Assembly: GCA_916610825.1 (NCBI GenBank)
Contig: OU744446.1
Coordinates: forward strand, 4,597,001-4,661,000
Length of the DNA: 64,000 bases
Reading direction: 5' to 3'
DNA from: Haliclystus octoradiatus
Lineage: Eukaryota > Cnidaria > Staurozoa > Stauromedusae > Haliclystidae
In this document: positions 1 to 12,607 of the stretch, in pieces
Numbering within the stretch: position 1 is the first letter of the stretch
Layout of the letters: the number at the start of each line of letters is the position of its first letter
Program-made: the position numbers and the translations under genes
The notes under the pieces: model-generated
Database searches by the model: none
What the model saw: only the letters and a program-made list of their open reading frames with translations
Told to the model about the DNA's origin: nothing

Positions 1-371
1 GTCTTATCATTATTTGCTTGAAGGTTATGTTTTTCACCCTTCTATAACAACGTACTGATGTCCAATGTACGTGTTATCAAACATGACTTTGGACATGGTA
101 ATCATCCAAGTTCGTACCGTCTTTATTCCGTAATTCATTAATACAATGTTTATTTACATTTGTCTCAGAATGTAAAGGAAATCTACGGCCAAATATCAAA
201 GATAATTTCCAATTCAAGGTAGATTCAAACATGACGTAGTATTGTTTCATTCGTCGGTGACGGCTTACTTAGTATATACAAATAACCAATAAAAAATCGA
301 AACATTATAGACATTTATAAAAGTCAACTGTTTATATTCAACAAAGACACACGAATTATTTAGTTAATGAG
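1..371. other. AT-rich non-coding flank
   Basis: This stretch lies downstream of the GPCR gene that ends at 372 on the minus strand. I see no long open frame, RNA gene or repeat structure. It may hold that gene's 3' UTR, but I could not pick out a convincing polyadenylation arrangement. Confidence 0.4.
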
Positions 372-1280
372 TTACCCATTCCACTTTAGGCACATGGTTC
401 TTCTCAGTGATTTCATTCTCCACAAAAGTACAAAAGGATTAACAAAAGAATTCATATAAAGCAGTGATGTAGTAGCTGTTCCAAAATTACTACCTTCTTG
501 TACTGCCCAATTAACATCAGGATTAATTATTAAGTAACACAAATTCATAGTGTACGGTAAACAACATACCAGCAAAGCAAGAAATATCATCATAAATGTT
601 ACTGTGACTCTTTTCAATTTTAATCGTTGCTCTAATTGAGATTGATTCATTCCATCTAATATTTGAATTTTCCTTGTTAACTTATATGATCTCATATGAA
701 CATAAGTATTTGATATCAACATAATGATTAAAGCTCCTATATATGTTATAACTGGCCATTGCTCATTGAAATTAATAATAAACGTTGCTGTCCATAGCTT
801 TATAATGATAAATGATATTAAAAGTATCCTATTAATAGTTGTTGAAGTTGATCGTTTAATATAATAAAATGGATAAAATATAGCAATGTATCGATCATAA
901 GAAACTAATATCATTCCCATTACTGCCATGCCACATGAAAAAGCCAAAACAAAGTTAATTAAGGTCGCAATAACGCATGATATATTGATGTAATTCAACT
1001 GCATAAATCCAGTAAAAGGCATGCCAATAGCACCAACCAAACAATCAGATACAGCCAAGAAACAAACGATTTTATTCGATGTGGTTTGTAAACTGTTCAC
1101 TGTGCAGATTGTATATATCAGTAAAAAATTCAATACACATGTTGGTAAGGTAAGTATTAATAATATAAAGCCACATAAAAACCCAACTAAATCATCTCGA
1201 ATTACAAATATCCTCATATAATTACAATTGTGTTGAAGGATGCTCTGATAGGAATTCATTCCAGTAGATGTATCATTCAT
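372..1280 (-). CDS. Class A (rhodopsin-like) GPCR, subfamily A, single exon
   Basis: Seven-transmembrane receptor of 302 residues encoded in one exon; expected in the plasma membrane and to couple to G proteins; ligand unknown. Visible motifs are LAVSD in TM2, Cys at the top of TM3 (ISCVIATL), YDRYIAIFYPF at the TM3/ICL2 boundary, CCLPY in TM6 and NSFVNPFVL in TM7, followed by a short basic tail ending LKWNG. The frame stays open upstream to 1319, but 1280 is the first ATG and places the N-terminal Cys at residue 19, as in the paralogues. There is no Cys between TM4 and TM5. The usual CWxP of TM6 is CCLP and NPxxY is NPFVL, so the signalling switches differ slightly from textbook receptors. 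It is the most divergent subfamily A member and appears intact. Confidence 0.88.
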   Translation of the reverse strand: MNDTSTGMNSYQSILQHNCNYMRIFVIRDDLVGFLCGFILLILTLPTCVLNFLLIYTICTVNSLQTTSNKIVCFLAVSDCLVGAIGMPFTGFMQLNYINISCVIATLINFVLAFSCGMAVMGMILVSYDRYIAIFYPFYYIKRSTSTTINRILLISFIIIKLWTATFIINFNEQWPVITYIGALIIMLISNTYVHMRSYKLTRKIQILDGMNQSQLEQRLKLKRVTVTFMMIFLALLVCCLPYTMNLCYLIINPDVNWAVQEGSNFGTATTSLLYMNSFVNPFVLLWRMKSLRRTMCLKWNG

Positions 1281-1506
1281 TGTAAATATCTTCGTTACAA
1301 TGTATATACTCAGCAACAACAGTGCTTATTTATCGCCATACTGGATCGATGGTCTACAGTTATTGACACAACTTTTCTGTCTGAAGAAGTAAATATGCCT
1401 TGACGAAAATGGAATGATGCTGCCACAGCAGCTGCATGTATTTGGAATGTTTTTATTAAAAAAATTATTAATTAACCGGTAAATAATAAGTTCTTGAAAA
1501 ACTGAA

Positions 1507-1918
1507 TATTTATAACTTACAACCGCAAATCTATAATACAGTCTGTGTAGTAGTATATATTCTATAGAAAATATCAGCCTACCACATGGACATTTTGACG
1601 GTTAGATAGTTATTGAAAATAATCTAGAATTATTCACGATAATATTCTGAACTAATTAGAGTCAAAAATATTTTAAAATTTGAATCGCAGCTTAGTTCTA
1701 GGCTCCTATTGTTAAAAATAAGATAGGAGTGAAAAGCGCTTGGAACTATTTCCTGTGCACATTTTAAAATATTATTTGACTCTAATTAGTTCAGAGTATC
1801 ATGGTGAAAAATTATGGACTATGTATTTCCAAAAACTATCTGACCGTTAAAATTTTTCTATGGGACTATACTACTACACATATTGTAGATTTGCCCTTAC
1901 AACCTGTAAGTTATACTG
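1507..1918. mobile_element. Fold-back MITE with long imperfect inverted arms
   Basis: The left arm (about 1507-1680) is repeated in inverse at about 1745-1918. Shared blocks include ACTTACA, GCAAATCTA, GTGTAGTAGTATA and GAACTAATTAGAGTCAAA. The unpaired centre is only about 65 bp. No coding capacity. It looks like a non-autonomous fold-back element; the family is unknown and target duplications were not resolved. Confidence 0.65.
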
Positions 1919-2020
1919 CATATACAGCAATACTAAATCATCACCAGAACATGAATTATGTATAGTAAATCACAATCCCAGTTTTGGTAATTGCAATGGA
2001 TCAAGGCAGCAAAAGTTATA

Positions 2021-2586
<566 letters not shown>

Positions 2587-2639
2587 ACAAAGCGAACTTT
2601 TATACAGGATAAACACTTCAAGGAAACAAACTAGACACA

Positions 2640-3757
2640 AACAAACGCTGTTATCAACATGTGTCCTGTGGAATTGAAATACTATGTAAACTGAGAATTT
2701 AGGCTAAAAATGGTTTAAAATGGTTAAAATTGGTTTAAAAGTTATTTGACGGCTCTATGTATACACAGTTGCATACAATCTATGACATTTAATTATCTTC
2801 TCATGTAGAGGATTGATTAAAATTAGATATTAAAATAGCTCTTGGGGCTTTTTGGTCTTGGATAGATAAATGTATGTTTGGTGAAATAGGGACGGCACAT
2901 TCCTATTATTTACAAACGGAATGTCTATGCTACTATACTACTAAAGTTTATTTTCTGATAACGATCAGAATTTGGTTTACTATAATCGACAGACTTATCA
3001 GCTTGTAGAAGGTGTCAATCTTTTATAGCATTTTCACATCGGCTATATTGGCGTGGTATAACAATGCATCACCAGGGTTAACAATCTTTTATCTAAAGAA
3101 TTTTCGAGGTGTCAATCTGAAATTTGAAAACTCTCAATTTTACACCGTAAGTTTACAATTCCTATTTATTTGTATAAAGTAATCCATTTTATTTGAATAG
3201 CAAGAAGATGATCAATAATTAGAATAGTATTACAATATCCCTTTCTTACAATATGAAAGTGTAATGCTTCGATGTTGACTCAAACACTGGGCAGATTACT
3301 GTTTCCGTAAAAAATCAAGAGCATCTTTTATCTATGTAGCGTATACAATTTTATTATGTTGCTATTATTTTTACATTTAATTTTCACCTCAGTATTTAAA
3401 TTTATTCCTTTTGTTGCACTGAATAAGAACAATATAAGCAAATTAAAGAAAATGCTGTAAAAAGCGCCACAAAATTGAACTAGGAAAATATAGAATTATA
3501 ATAACTTTCTCCTCTGTGCTGTGTCAATGAAATGAGGATTACAAGAAATATATATACTGCTAATCTGGAGTTACGAAAATTATCTTGCAAAGCCGGACTC
3601 GAATGATAAATTATTTTGTATTACAATTATTATATATTATCTCTAAAAACAAATTTTAAATTAAATATTAAGTATTGACTTAATATATTCTGTATAAGCT
3701 TGGTTAACTAGATTGATTGACAGTGAAAAGCCGATAATTATACAAAGCGTATGTGTT
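2640..3757. other. Intergenic, nothing recognised
   Basis: AT-rich sequence with frequent stops in all frames. I saw no conserved motif, RNA gene or repeat pair here. Confidence 0.4.
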
Positions 3758-4010
3758 AGGCCTGGTTCATACTCCATTCTGTATATACATGTGCCGATCC
3801 TATTATGCTTTAGCAAAAAATCAAAAATCGATTTCAGAGCGGTGTATGAAACGCCTTCAATAATTGGATCGTGTTCAGGCGTTCCTAACGCCTTCATCAG
3901 ATGTGAATTCATGCATAAAATCCTTGGAACGGCGTTTGAAACTAAATTGTTTTAATTCTCAACCGGAATAAGGATCGGCACATGTACAGAACGGAGTATG
4001 AACCAGGCCT
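3758..4010. mobile_element. 253-bp MITE with about 40-bp terminal inverted repeats
   Basis: The left end AGGCCTGGTTCATACTCC continues to GTGCCGATCC and is mirrored at the right end (…GGATCGGCACATGTACAG…GGAGTATGAACCAGGCCT) with few mismatches. The interior is non-coding with several copies of GGCGTT or its complement. A non-autonomous DNA element; superfamily not determined. Confidence 0.75.
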
Positions 4011-4689
4011 CGGCAGACGTAACATGTCCGGTCTTTTACAGTATTAAATTTACAACTGAAAGAGAGACTTCTTCACAATAATAATACAATTAATATCTGT
4101 AATAGAGCGAAATAATCTTGTACACCTGATGCAAAATGTGTTTTTCCATTTGAAGTTCATTTGTTTCATTGTTCAAAGCTAATCATTTTTTAATGAAAAA
4201 TGAGACTTTATACTATGTATGCTATGTTATAAAGGTTTTCTTAATTCCATCTGAAGTTTCTTTGTACATACAGCAGGTGATATCGTTCAAAAATGTAACG
4301 TTGCTATGTGTGCAGATGTTTTTTCTTTCAAATGATCAACATTCAAGAATACTCATATAGATGACTAACTGAAATGAAAGTTACTGCTGTAATAGTAACT
4401 ACTAGTTGTGACATATATTGAGCGATCCTTTTCTAATGCACCTCATCACTAGATCCACCCCGGATAAACATCATACATAATTTTGATAAAAAAAAGCTAA
4501 GAAATAAGCTGGAAATTTGATTAATAGTGATGAGAGAGTAGCTATAAGATCATTTACCTATATAGCTTTATGGTTGAATTTGAGTAGTGCACATAAAACA
4601 TTATGCTCTTCAAAAATCAGATTGTCCAGGTTAATTAGAGCAAAAAATGAGCCTTCCTCAGTCTATGTTTACAAAATGAGCCATTCTCA

Positions 4690-4985
4690 GTTTACAATGT
4701 GTGTACAGTTCTTGACAATTTTGATAGGAAAATAATCAAAATTACGCCTATCTGTGCGGAAAATATATTATTGGCGTTAAAGTAATATTTATTTCGAACA
4801 GCGCTGAATTTGCGAAAAATGATCAGCCTTTCTCAGTCTATAGCTGCGTACTACTGGGTAAAGTTGTGAGTACAGTTCTTGACAATTTTGATAGGAAAAT
4901 AATCAAAATTATGCCTATCTGTGCGGAAAATATGTTATTGGCGTCAAAGTTGTTTTTTAATTCTAACAGCGCTGAATTTGTATGG
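4690..4985. repeat. Tandem duplication, 167-bp period
   Basis: ACAGTTCTTGACAATTTTGA begins at 4705 and again at 4872, and the following ~110 bp (…GCCTATCTGTGCGGAAAATAT…ACAGCGCTGAATTTG) match closely. Two diverged units; no coding sense. Confidence 0.8.
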
Positions 4986-5436
4986 ACATTTCTAAAATAA
5001 TGCAACAATTACTTTCGACGGTGATTGTATAATAAACAGTAACAAACAGATGACTCACTCACTCATCCATTGCACAAGAGCAACGTTCATGTGATTAATG
5101 TGATGATGTGCCTTATTCAAGCTGCTGCTATTTCATTATATTTTTGTAATCAATGAGGCATAAAAAGTGTATAAAATACGTTGACAGGGAGGGGATAGAA
5201 TTTTAGAACAATCCATGTGCAAGTATACGTAGCACAATAATCAACATAGATACCTCCACAAATATATCTTTATCTCCGGTTTGTTGCCATTTTGATGTAG
5301 CATTTTGTATTGGCTTCTATACGCTTTCTATCGATATATTTTGAAAAGGCTTTAGAAATTAAAACGTAAATTGAAATAATGATTCTCTTCTTCTTGATAT
5401 CCAAAAAGTTCTTATCAGCAATAAGCAGCACGAAAA

Positions 5437-5802
5437 ATGTGTCGAAGAAATAATTCGCACGTGGATGACACAGCATCGTCATTGTTTCTTATGCAGCATC
5501 GTGTTATAATTCTTAAAGGAAAACGGGAAGAAAATCTGCCTACATTTTCAAGGAAAATGAATGCTGTTTATCCTCTAACATTTATTGATGAAAAAATGTC
5601 AATGAACTTATACACGTTGGAGAGATCCGGATATGTAGCAATGCATTCCGAAGTCTTTCTAGCATCCACAAAGTTAGGAAGTATCTACCAAGGTAAACAT
5701 CGGAAATATCAAAATGCGTTTAATACGTCTGACTCGGACTATACTGAAGCTCTCTCATGTATAGGGCAGACTACAAAATATTATTTATGCTTTTGCTCAT
5801 GA
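5437..5802 (+). CDS. Short open frame of unknown function (doubtful)
   Basis: An ATG-initiated frame of 121 codons with mixed composition rather than a low-complexity repeat. I recognise no domain, signal peptide or membrane segment. It stands alone just upstream of LINE debris. It may be a chance frame or an exon of something larger; I give it little weight. Confidence 0.15.
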   Translation: MCRRNNSHVDDTASSLFLMQHRVIILKGKREENLPTFSRKMNAVYPLTFIDEKMSMNLYTLERSGYVAMHSEVFLASTKLGSIYQGKHRKYQNAFNTSDSDYTEALSCIGQTTKYYLCFCS

Positions 5803-5919
5803 CATTTTCATGCTACCATCAAGATTAGAGTATATCACATCTGAGCTCATCCAGCTTAATTGATTACTAGTCAAGCAAAGAAAGAATTAGAAAACTACAT
5901 TGTTTACCTTCAATGAAAT

Positions 5920-6911
5920 CCGTGTGAGGCCGCACCATTCTGCATACAAGAATTATTGATACATCGTTGCCTGTAAAGTTATGAAATCCATCATTCATCC
6001 CGATTTACTTATTCATCTCCGAACTTATAACCTGATTACTGATAGCCAATTTGGTTTTATTTACAGGTAATCTAAACGCAGATGATTTCTGCTTTAAACG
6101 ATTGGTGCCATGCTATTAACGCAAACCGTAAAGTGGATGTAGTATACATATAACTCAGTATAAGGCGTTTGAAACTGTGTCACATGAAAAGCTACTTGCC
6201 AAACTTAAAACATATGGAATTAGTTTTGAACTTATATCTTGGTTATCTTCCTTTCTGATTGGACGCTCTCAGCAGATGTCGGTCGTTACTGGTATCTCAG
6301 AAACCTACTTGCCATAAGTTGTGTTCCTCAGGGCTCTGTTCTCGGTCCTTTATTGTTCATTTTATTCATTAACGATAACATTGATTGACTTCATCATGAT
6401 TGTCAAATTAAGCTATATTTGTGGAATTTTACTCTGTCCGTTATTCTGATTCTAATAAATCATTGGCCATCACTCTTGACAGTTTCTGTTCCTGGTCAAA
6501 AGATTAGCAACTCCGAATTGCGTTTGAAATATGCCATTCAATTTCATTTGGAAATACTAGCTGTCCTCATCTCTTTTTCTCTTTGTCAGACCATCAATTA
6601 GACGATGCCAAGCAAATTCGTAATCTTGGAATTATTCTAACATCAGATATGAAAACATCTGTACATTGTGCAAGTTTAGTTTCAAAAGCATTTCAAGATC
6701 CTATTTCAAGCTCAAGTGCTCTGTATCTTCCAATATTAAGATATTAATTTTGGCATACCTTTTTTATGTTCGACCTAGCTTAGAATCAGATACTCCTGTA
6801 TGGTCATCCAATTATGTCAAAGACATTACAAAATTCGAAAGAGTGCAACGAAAATCTACTCGACGTATAACCATATATAGACTACGATAACCGTTTAATT
6901 AAATTATAATT
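5920..6911 (+). pseudogene. Decayed non-LTR retrotransposon (Jockey/CR1-like) reverse transcriptase, 5' part
   Basis: Shifting frames spell the usual reverse-transcriptase landmarks in order. There is an IIHPDLLIHL/QFGFI block (about 5980-6060), a KAFETVSHEKLLAKLKTYGI-like block (about 6160-6225), a SFLIGRSQQMSVV block (about 6250-6290), a VPQGSVLGPLLFILFIND-like block over about 6320-6370 read through frame changes, and a late YVRPSLESDTPVWS…VQRKSTRRI block (6770-6870). Several stops and frameshifts make it non-functional. The reading continues after 13546, so the element was split by the LTR element at 6912. Confidence 0.8.
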
Positions 6912-7075
6912 TGTGGTGTCGTTCTAGACAGAGAACACGCTTGCATTATGTATGAATAGAATTGACTATATTTCAACATACATTACAATTACAATATTAA
7001 GATCATATGACTTTAGCAGTTACACAATAATCACAGTACGTATTTACATGTTTATAATTAGGTGACTACGTCACA
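6912..7075 (-). repeat. LTR (downstream copy) of a short LTR retrotransposon
   Basis: 164-bp repeat starting TGTGGTGTCG and ending TACGTCACA, present again in direct orientation at 13382-13545 with few differences. On the minus strand it is preceded by the purine tract AAGAAGGGGGAAA (just inside 7076), as expected for the polypurine tract before a 3' LTR. Confidence 0.85.
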
Positions 7076-7431
7076 TTTCCCCCTTCTTAGAGAAAATAGA
7101 ATTGTCAATTATGTTTATGAATTTGATAGTTATTTAAGTTACGATAATTAATATTAAAGATTTAAGTAATTAATTATTGTTATTATACATAACTAGTGTA
7201 AAACAATTCAACAACTTTTCTAAAAACCGCAACGGCTAGGCGGTCTCATTTCTCTTGAAATACGACATAATATTGGTGTGTTTACCTTATAAAATATAAC
7301 AAACACATGACATTCACACACATACAAAATTCACACCACAATAAAATTTTCTATCTATACAGTGTTTTCACGTGACGTCACAGTCTTAGTGGCGGCCATG
7401 TTGGTTCACCACTCCTAGTTTACTTTTCAGC

Positions 7432-9675
7432 ATGGCGGACGACGATATCAACATGGATCAAAATGATTCTGTTGTATCGTCCCCTATTGCTGATAAAGTA
7501 CTATCATCATCTGTTATGTTATCAACCTATGCTGAAAACTTAAAAAGTCATGTTAAATTGAGATACGTTGTTAAAATATCACCAATTAAAGTTGATCCGT
7601 ATCTAATTCCAGTCGCTCGACTTGATCCTGAATGTTTGTTGCCATTGGAGGCTTGTGATTTGTTTTCGTAGCTTGTGGTAGATTGTTCTTTTTACACAAA
7701 CAAACAGTTTAAGGCTTACAAAGGTTTACAAGCATACAATCAGATGGTGTCTGGGTTTATCAAAAGTGCCCAAGGTGTTATTATTAATGGTTTTTACGTC
7801 GTTCTTGGCAATGTTAGGCATTCACAAAGAATGAATGATACGAATTTGAAATGTTGGATCGTTGGTAAGCTTGATGGGAGAGTTGAATCAGCACATTGTA
7901 CCTGTATGGCTGGACTTGGTGAATGTTGTACTCATGTCGCTAGTGTTTTATTTTATTTGGAAATAACATTTAGAATTAAGGGGAAATTGAGTGGTACACA
8001 ACAGTTATGTAAGTGGATAATACCAGAATATGTCAATGAAGTAGAGTACCTGCCAATTGAAAATATCCATTTTACTTCAGCAAAAAAGCTTAAATCTGAT
8101 TTAGACAAAACCGTTGAGCAATTAAAATATAACAGTGAGCCTAATGACCCCACTTTGCCTGAAGCAACCAATTTCAACAAGCCTTCTCGAGTTTCTGAAG
8201 CAGAAATCAATGCTTTCATGGAAAATTTGCATGTTTCAGGAAAAAAATCTATCATCCTCAGTTTGTCTGAAAGTTATTGGGAGTCTTTTGTTTCAAAAAG
8301 TAGAGATGTCCCAACTATTTCTGAACTGTACAATGATAGCTATATGGAACTTTCCTTTCCTGAATTGTTACTAAAATGTAAATCAATTAGTTACAATGTC
8401 TCTCAAGAAGATATTTCAAAAATTGCAATCGACACTTTGGAACAATCAAAATCAAACACGTTTTTTATTCATCGAGCAGGCCGGATTGGCGCTTCAAAAA
8501 GCAAGTCTGCTGCTCATACTGACCCTACTCTGCCATCCCAGTCGTTGATAAAGTCTATTTGCTACCCCAATTTATTCAAATTTCAAACAGAGGCCACTAT
8601 TTATGGTTGTATTCATGAAAAGGATGCCATTAAAGCATATGAAATTTATATGTCAAAGCGTCATACTAACTTCAAAATCAGTAAATGTGGTCTAGTGGTA
8701 CACAAACTTCATCCATTTATTCACGCCACTTGTGACTTATTTTGTTCTTGTGAATGTTGCGGTGATGGTTGCGGAGAAGTCAAATGTCCCTTTTGCCTGG
8801 ATGGAGTCAATTTTCACGATTACGTAAAAGAGAAGTCATCGTGTTTGGAAGTTGATAAAGTAGGTAGTCTACGACTAAAACGTGATCATGCCTATTATTA
8901 CCAGGTACAGCAACAGCTGTTTACGACTGATAAAAAATACAACGATTTTATTGTATTTGGTTTTAATGAATGCGAATCGCAGTTTGTTCTTGAAAGAATT
9001 TTAAGGGATGATGATCATTGGGAAAAACAAATCCCAAAGCTATCTACTTTTTGGCAGCATTGTATTTTACCAGAAATTTTGGCTAGGTGGTACACTCGAA
9101 AAACTGTTTATCCACTAGATATTGAAGGAACCTCAATTTGCTACTGTCAATTACTTCTCAGCATAGCAACTGTCACATGCTCTAATATTAATTGCCCCAT
9201 CAAAGAATTTCATCGTGACTGCATCTTACCTTCTGCTAATTCAATTGTTCCTAAAACATGGTATTGCCCTCATTGTAGGAAACTTGAGGAATTTAAAAAA
9301 CGTAAGGGCAAAAATAAGCAAAAGCAGCCTAGTTCTCTATTGCCTAAAAAAATCATCCCTAATAAAATTTGTGTTTGTGGAGGTGATTATGGTAAAGGGG
9401 AGAAAATTTTACAATGCAACAACAGAGATTGCCAACATGGTAACTATTTTCATATGAATTGTATGGGCTATAAACGCCGACCAAAAAATTACCAAACAGA
9501 TTGGACATGTAAGTAGTGTTTGTGTGATGCCACAGTGGGAAGTAAAGCAGTGACAGCCGTCTCTACTTCAATTGAAGAACAGCAATATATTTCAAGTGAC
9601 AGTGATAGTGACATTCAATTTGTAGCATATTGTACAGGAAAAACAGAAAAATATAACATGATTTTGATTTGGTAA
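7432..9675 (+). pseudogene. Transposon accessory protein: SWIM zinc finger, YqaJ-type nuclease, two PHD fingers
   Basis: The ATG at 7432 opens a frame that continues past an in-frame TAG at 7669-7671 and a second TAG at 9514-9516. Order of domains: a SWIM finger (CTC…CCTH, about 7896-7936); a YqaJ/exonuclease-like domain (about 8560-8960) with FQTEATIYG, a retained Asp in HPFIHATCD, the EVKCPF motif and a YYYQVQQQL tail; one PHD finger (about 9140-9285, ending WYCPHC); and a second PHD finger (about 9370-9520) whose last Cys pair is split by the second TAG. The role in the element is presumably DNA end processing and target or chromatin binding. Both breaks are the same codon in one uninterrupted frame, so stop-codon mutation is likeliest, but readthrough is not excluded. 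Confidence 0.8.
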
Positions 9676-10160
9676 AATGTGAAACTGGTTGGCTCAATGG
9701 GGGTATTATTCATCAATCACAAATTTATCTCAGTTATTTAAATAATTCTCTTCACAAGCCTCAGCGTCCCCAATTGGGTTCCGCAAAAAATTTTGACGTT
9801 GTTACTTCAGATTTTATCCAGATATTGCACACTGGTGGGTCGCATTGGGTTTGCATTAGTTCTTTAAAAAGTGACGAAAACACAGTTTCGTTATTTGACA
9901 GCTTGTTCAGCAGCATTATACTCGATGAGGTTCAGGAGCTTGTCTCGTGTTTATGTGCACATTCGCCTAGAGTTGTAGTTGCTCCTGTTCAGCAACAGAG
10001 TAACGGAAGTGACTGTGATGTATTTGCCCTTGCGTTCGCAACTTGCTTATACTACGATATTGATCCTAGAGTAGTCCAATTCGATGATAAAAATATGAGG
10101 CAGCACCTACTGAAATGCCTCAAGAACAATTCATTTGAATTATTTCCAACAAAATCATAA
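9669..10160 (+). pseudogene. C48 (Ulp1/SENP-like) cysteine protease domain of the transposon protein
   Basis: The frame contains the ordered catalytic signature of Ulp1-type SUMO proteases: GGSHWVCIS (His), SLFDSL (Asp), and VQQQSNGSDC (Gln and Cys). It begins without a good ATG and lies 2 nt out of frame with the upstream SWIM-YqaJ-PHD frame, so it was probably the C-terminal domain of the same protein before a frameshift near 9660. The final Gly usually following the catalytic Cys is Asp here (SDCDVF). Stop TAA at 10158-10160. Confidence 0.75.
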
Positions 10161-10806
10161 TATGTATCGTACTTGTGTAAAGATACCAGTATGGTGATAC
10201 TTGTAAATATTACTTTGATTTACTAATTACTTTGAAATTTCTCTTGACGTTGTTTATAACTAGTAAAAGTTATCTTACAGTTTATTTGAGTTGTTTGTGT
10301 CATTAAATTTATTTGTGCTGAGCTTACATTATCTGAATAGTGTTAGGTATATTTACATTGAGGAACTGTCTTTTTGATACAATCAAACGTGCCTGATATC
10401 ATGGTGCAGTTAAAAATGGGGAATCAAGTGATGCGGGATATTATGCAGGGTAGGCCTAAAATACAAGAGTTGTAAAATCTGACCTTTCATACAGGTGAAT
10501 TTTTCACGAACTTTTATTGATAATTATTATAGTGTATGAATCTAAACTGTTTCTTATTGATCTAAAATCAAATTATGAATGGGCATGCTACTTATTTATT
10601 TTGAAGGGAATATAAATTCTGTTGTAAATTGTTCTCAAGTAACTGTGAAAATCCAGGAGTGGTTCAAACCATATAAAGCAGGCTTGACAGGGTGGTTAGC
10701 TAACAATCAATCACAGCAAAGACATATCCACTTTGAATGCATTTGAAGGGCAATTCATTAATTATTTTACATAGAAATGAGAAGTTATTTTCCTGGTGGA
10801 AACGTG

Positions 10807-10974
10807 CCCCTGTGAAAAGCAGTTGATGAGTTCATGAAAAGTTCATGAACGTTAAATGGCCCCATTTTCGTGAACTTCATGATAATTTATGAACAGTTCA
10901 TGAATTACCATTAAACGTTCATGAAACGAGGACGATTTAACGTTCATCAACTCATCAACTGCTTTTCACAGGGG
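10807..10974. mobile_element. 168-bp MITE nested in the ISL2EU-like element
   Basis: Ends are CCCCTGTGAAAAGCAGTTGA and its exact inverse at 10955-10974. The interior is made of repeated TTCATGAAC-type words in both orientations, so the whole element can fold into a hairpin. It lies between the two convergent transposon genes, so it inserted after or together with the host element. Confidence 0.85.
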
Positions 10975-11138
10975 AAGATTTTCTCTAGGAATTTGCTACA
11001 TCTTGTTGTGTAAATGCTAATTACTTATAATTTTTAAAGAGTTTGATTTTCGCCTTTGAGTGTGACTGTGAGTAATAAACTCGTTTGATGATAATTGTTA
11101 ATTGTTATGTTACATATTTTGGTCTGTAATCTGCAAAG

Positions 11139-12607
11139 TTAATCAAAAGGTACTATCGGGGAACATAGGTTTAAAAGTGCTGAACACACCCTGATAATCC
11201 GGTCCAGTAGTGGGATGTCCCTATTTCCTGAACCGGAGTTCTTACAAATGAGATAATCAAGGGGAATGGTCGATTGCAAAATGGAAAACTTCTGCCGAAG
11301 CGAGCCAATAACTCTCTCGACATGTATTCGCACATTTGCTATTCCCCTGGTATTTTCAATATCGATAGGGTCCAGCTGATCTTTACCCTTCGTGAAAGTG
11401 GGGATGTTTAAATTTGCTTGACGATACCAAACAGCTTCGTGTATGGTGAATCCTCTGTCCGCAAGCACAACATCACCAGGCAGTATGTGGTTAAGTAGTC
11501 CACAATTCAGGGTGAGGTATTTGTCCGATGTTCTTCCTTCCCATGACTTGGAAACAAATGAAATGGATCCCTGAGGGGTAATCCCAATCAGCACCTTAGC
11601 CGTGTTGTGGTGTTTGTAATTGCTGAAAGTTTGAGCTCTTGCTAGAAGGTTGCTTGGACGATCAATAAAACCTCAAAACAGTCGATGATGACAGAAACCT
11701 TACAACCGAACGACAACTGAAAACAAGCAGGCATGGTCCTTCACAAGCTTTCTCTTGAGGGCCACTTTATCAGGGGAGTTAAACAATCATCCATGATGAC
11801 AAGCCAGTAGGTTATAACCCTGGAGACAGTTGGTAAGGATACATTGAAACGGTATGCCAGATCTTGGTGAGGCACATTTAATCTTAGTTTGAGGAGGACC
11901 AAAATAAACTCCTGGAAAGGTAATAAAAGGCATCCTCTTCTTTTGACATGAGGGCTAATAAAATCAAAAGTAGCCTTCAAAACTGAAAACGATGGCAGAC
12001 CAGTGTAGAATAAAACCTTTTTATCATCATCTTTGAAATAACCTTCATTAAATGAAATTTCTGCACTGGCCATACTACCTTGAGCTTGATATAAATAGTC
12101 AAACTCCTCTGTTTGTGTTGATCTTGATGTAAAAGGAGATGAACCAATTGAGTTTTCACTACTAAATATGTGTTTGATTGGTATCCCGGGTTGATCTAAT
12201 TTTTGTAATTTTGACCTACACTCCTGTTCTTTTGCAACACGAGAGTCGTCCTTCCTACGCTTTTCCCTAGCTCCCTCAGCATGCTGTTGCGAAGCAGCGA
12301 TTTCACTTGGGTTTGGCATCGGTTTAATGTAACCCAGCTCGATAGTAGGGACCCAGTCAGTGTTGAATCTGTCCCATGGCTCAGCTGCCTTACGAGAAAC
12401 GAAATGTTTAAAACAAACACGCTCATTTTGTAGAATTTTATCAGTTAGATCTTGGCGACTGATAGCAGCCAACCACTGAGTTCTTCTGTCACGGGTCAGA
12501 TCTTCGTGTTGTTCTCCTTGAGTTGTAATAATGGCTGGAACTCTACAATAACAACCTTTAATTGTTTCACTCTTGTTACTACAGCCAACAATAATGCAAA
12601 AAACCAT
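11139..12607 (-). pseudogene. THAP-domain DDE transposase (DDE_Tnp_4 type), frameshifted
   Basis: The minus-strand ATG at 12607 opens a THAP zinc finger (CIIVGC near residue 4, W in RTQWLAAIS, VCFKHF, WVPT). A variable linker follows, then a helix-turn-helix block (LPFQEFILVLLKLRLNVP…LAYRFNVSLPTVSR) ending at 11741. After frame breaks near 11745 and 11675 the DDE domain resumes: an Asp in the IIDCFE block (about 11685), LADRGF (second Asp) and HVERVIG (Glu). It would cut and paste the element through the terminal repeats. The breaks make it inactive. The THAP plus HTH plus DDE_4 order matches HARBI1-like/ISL2EU transposases. Confidence 0.85.
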
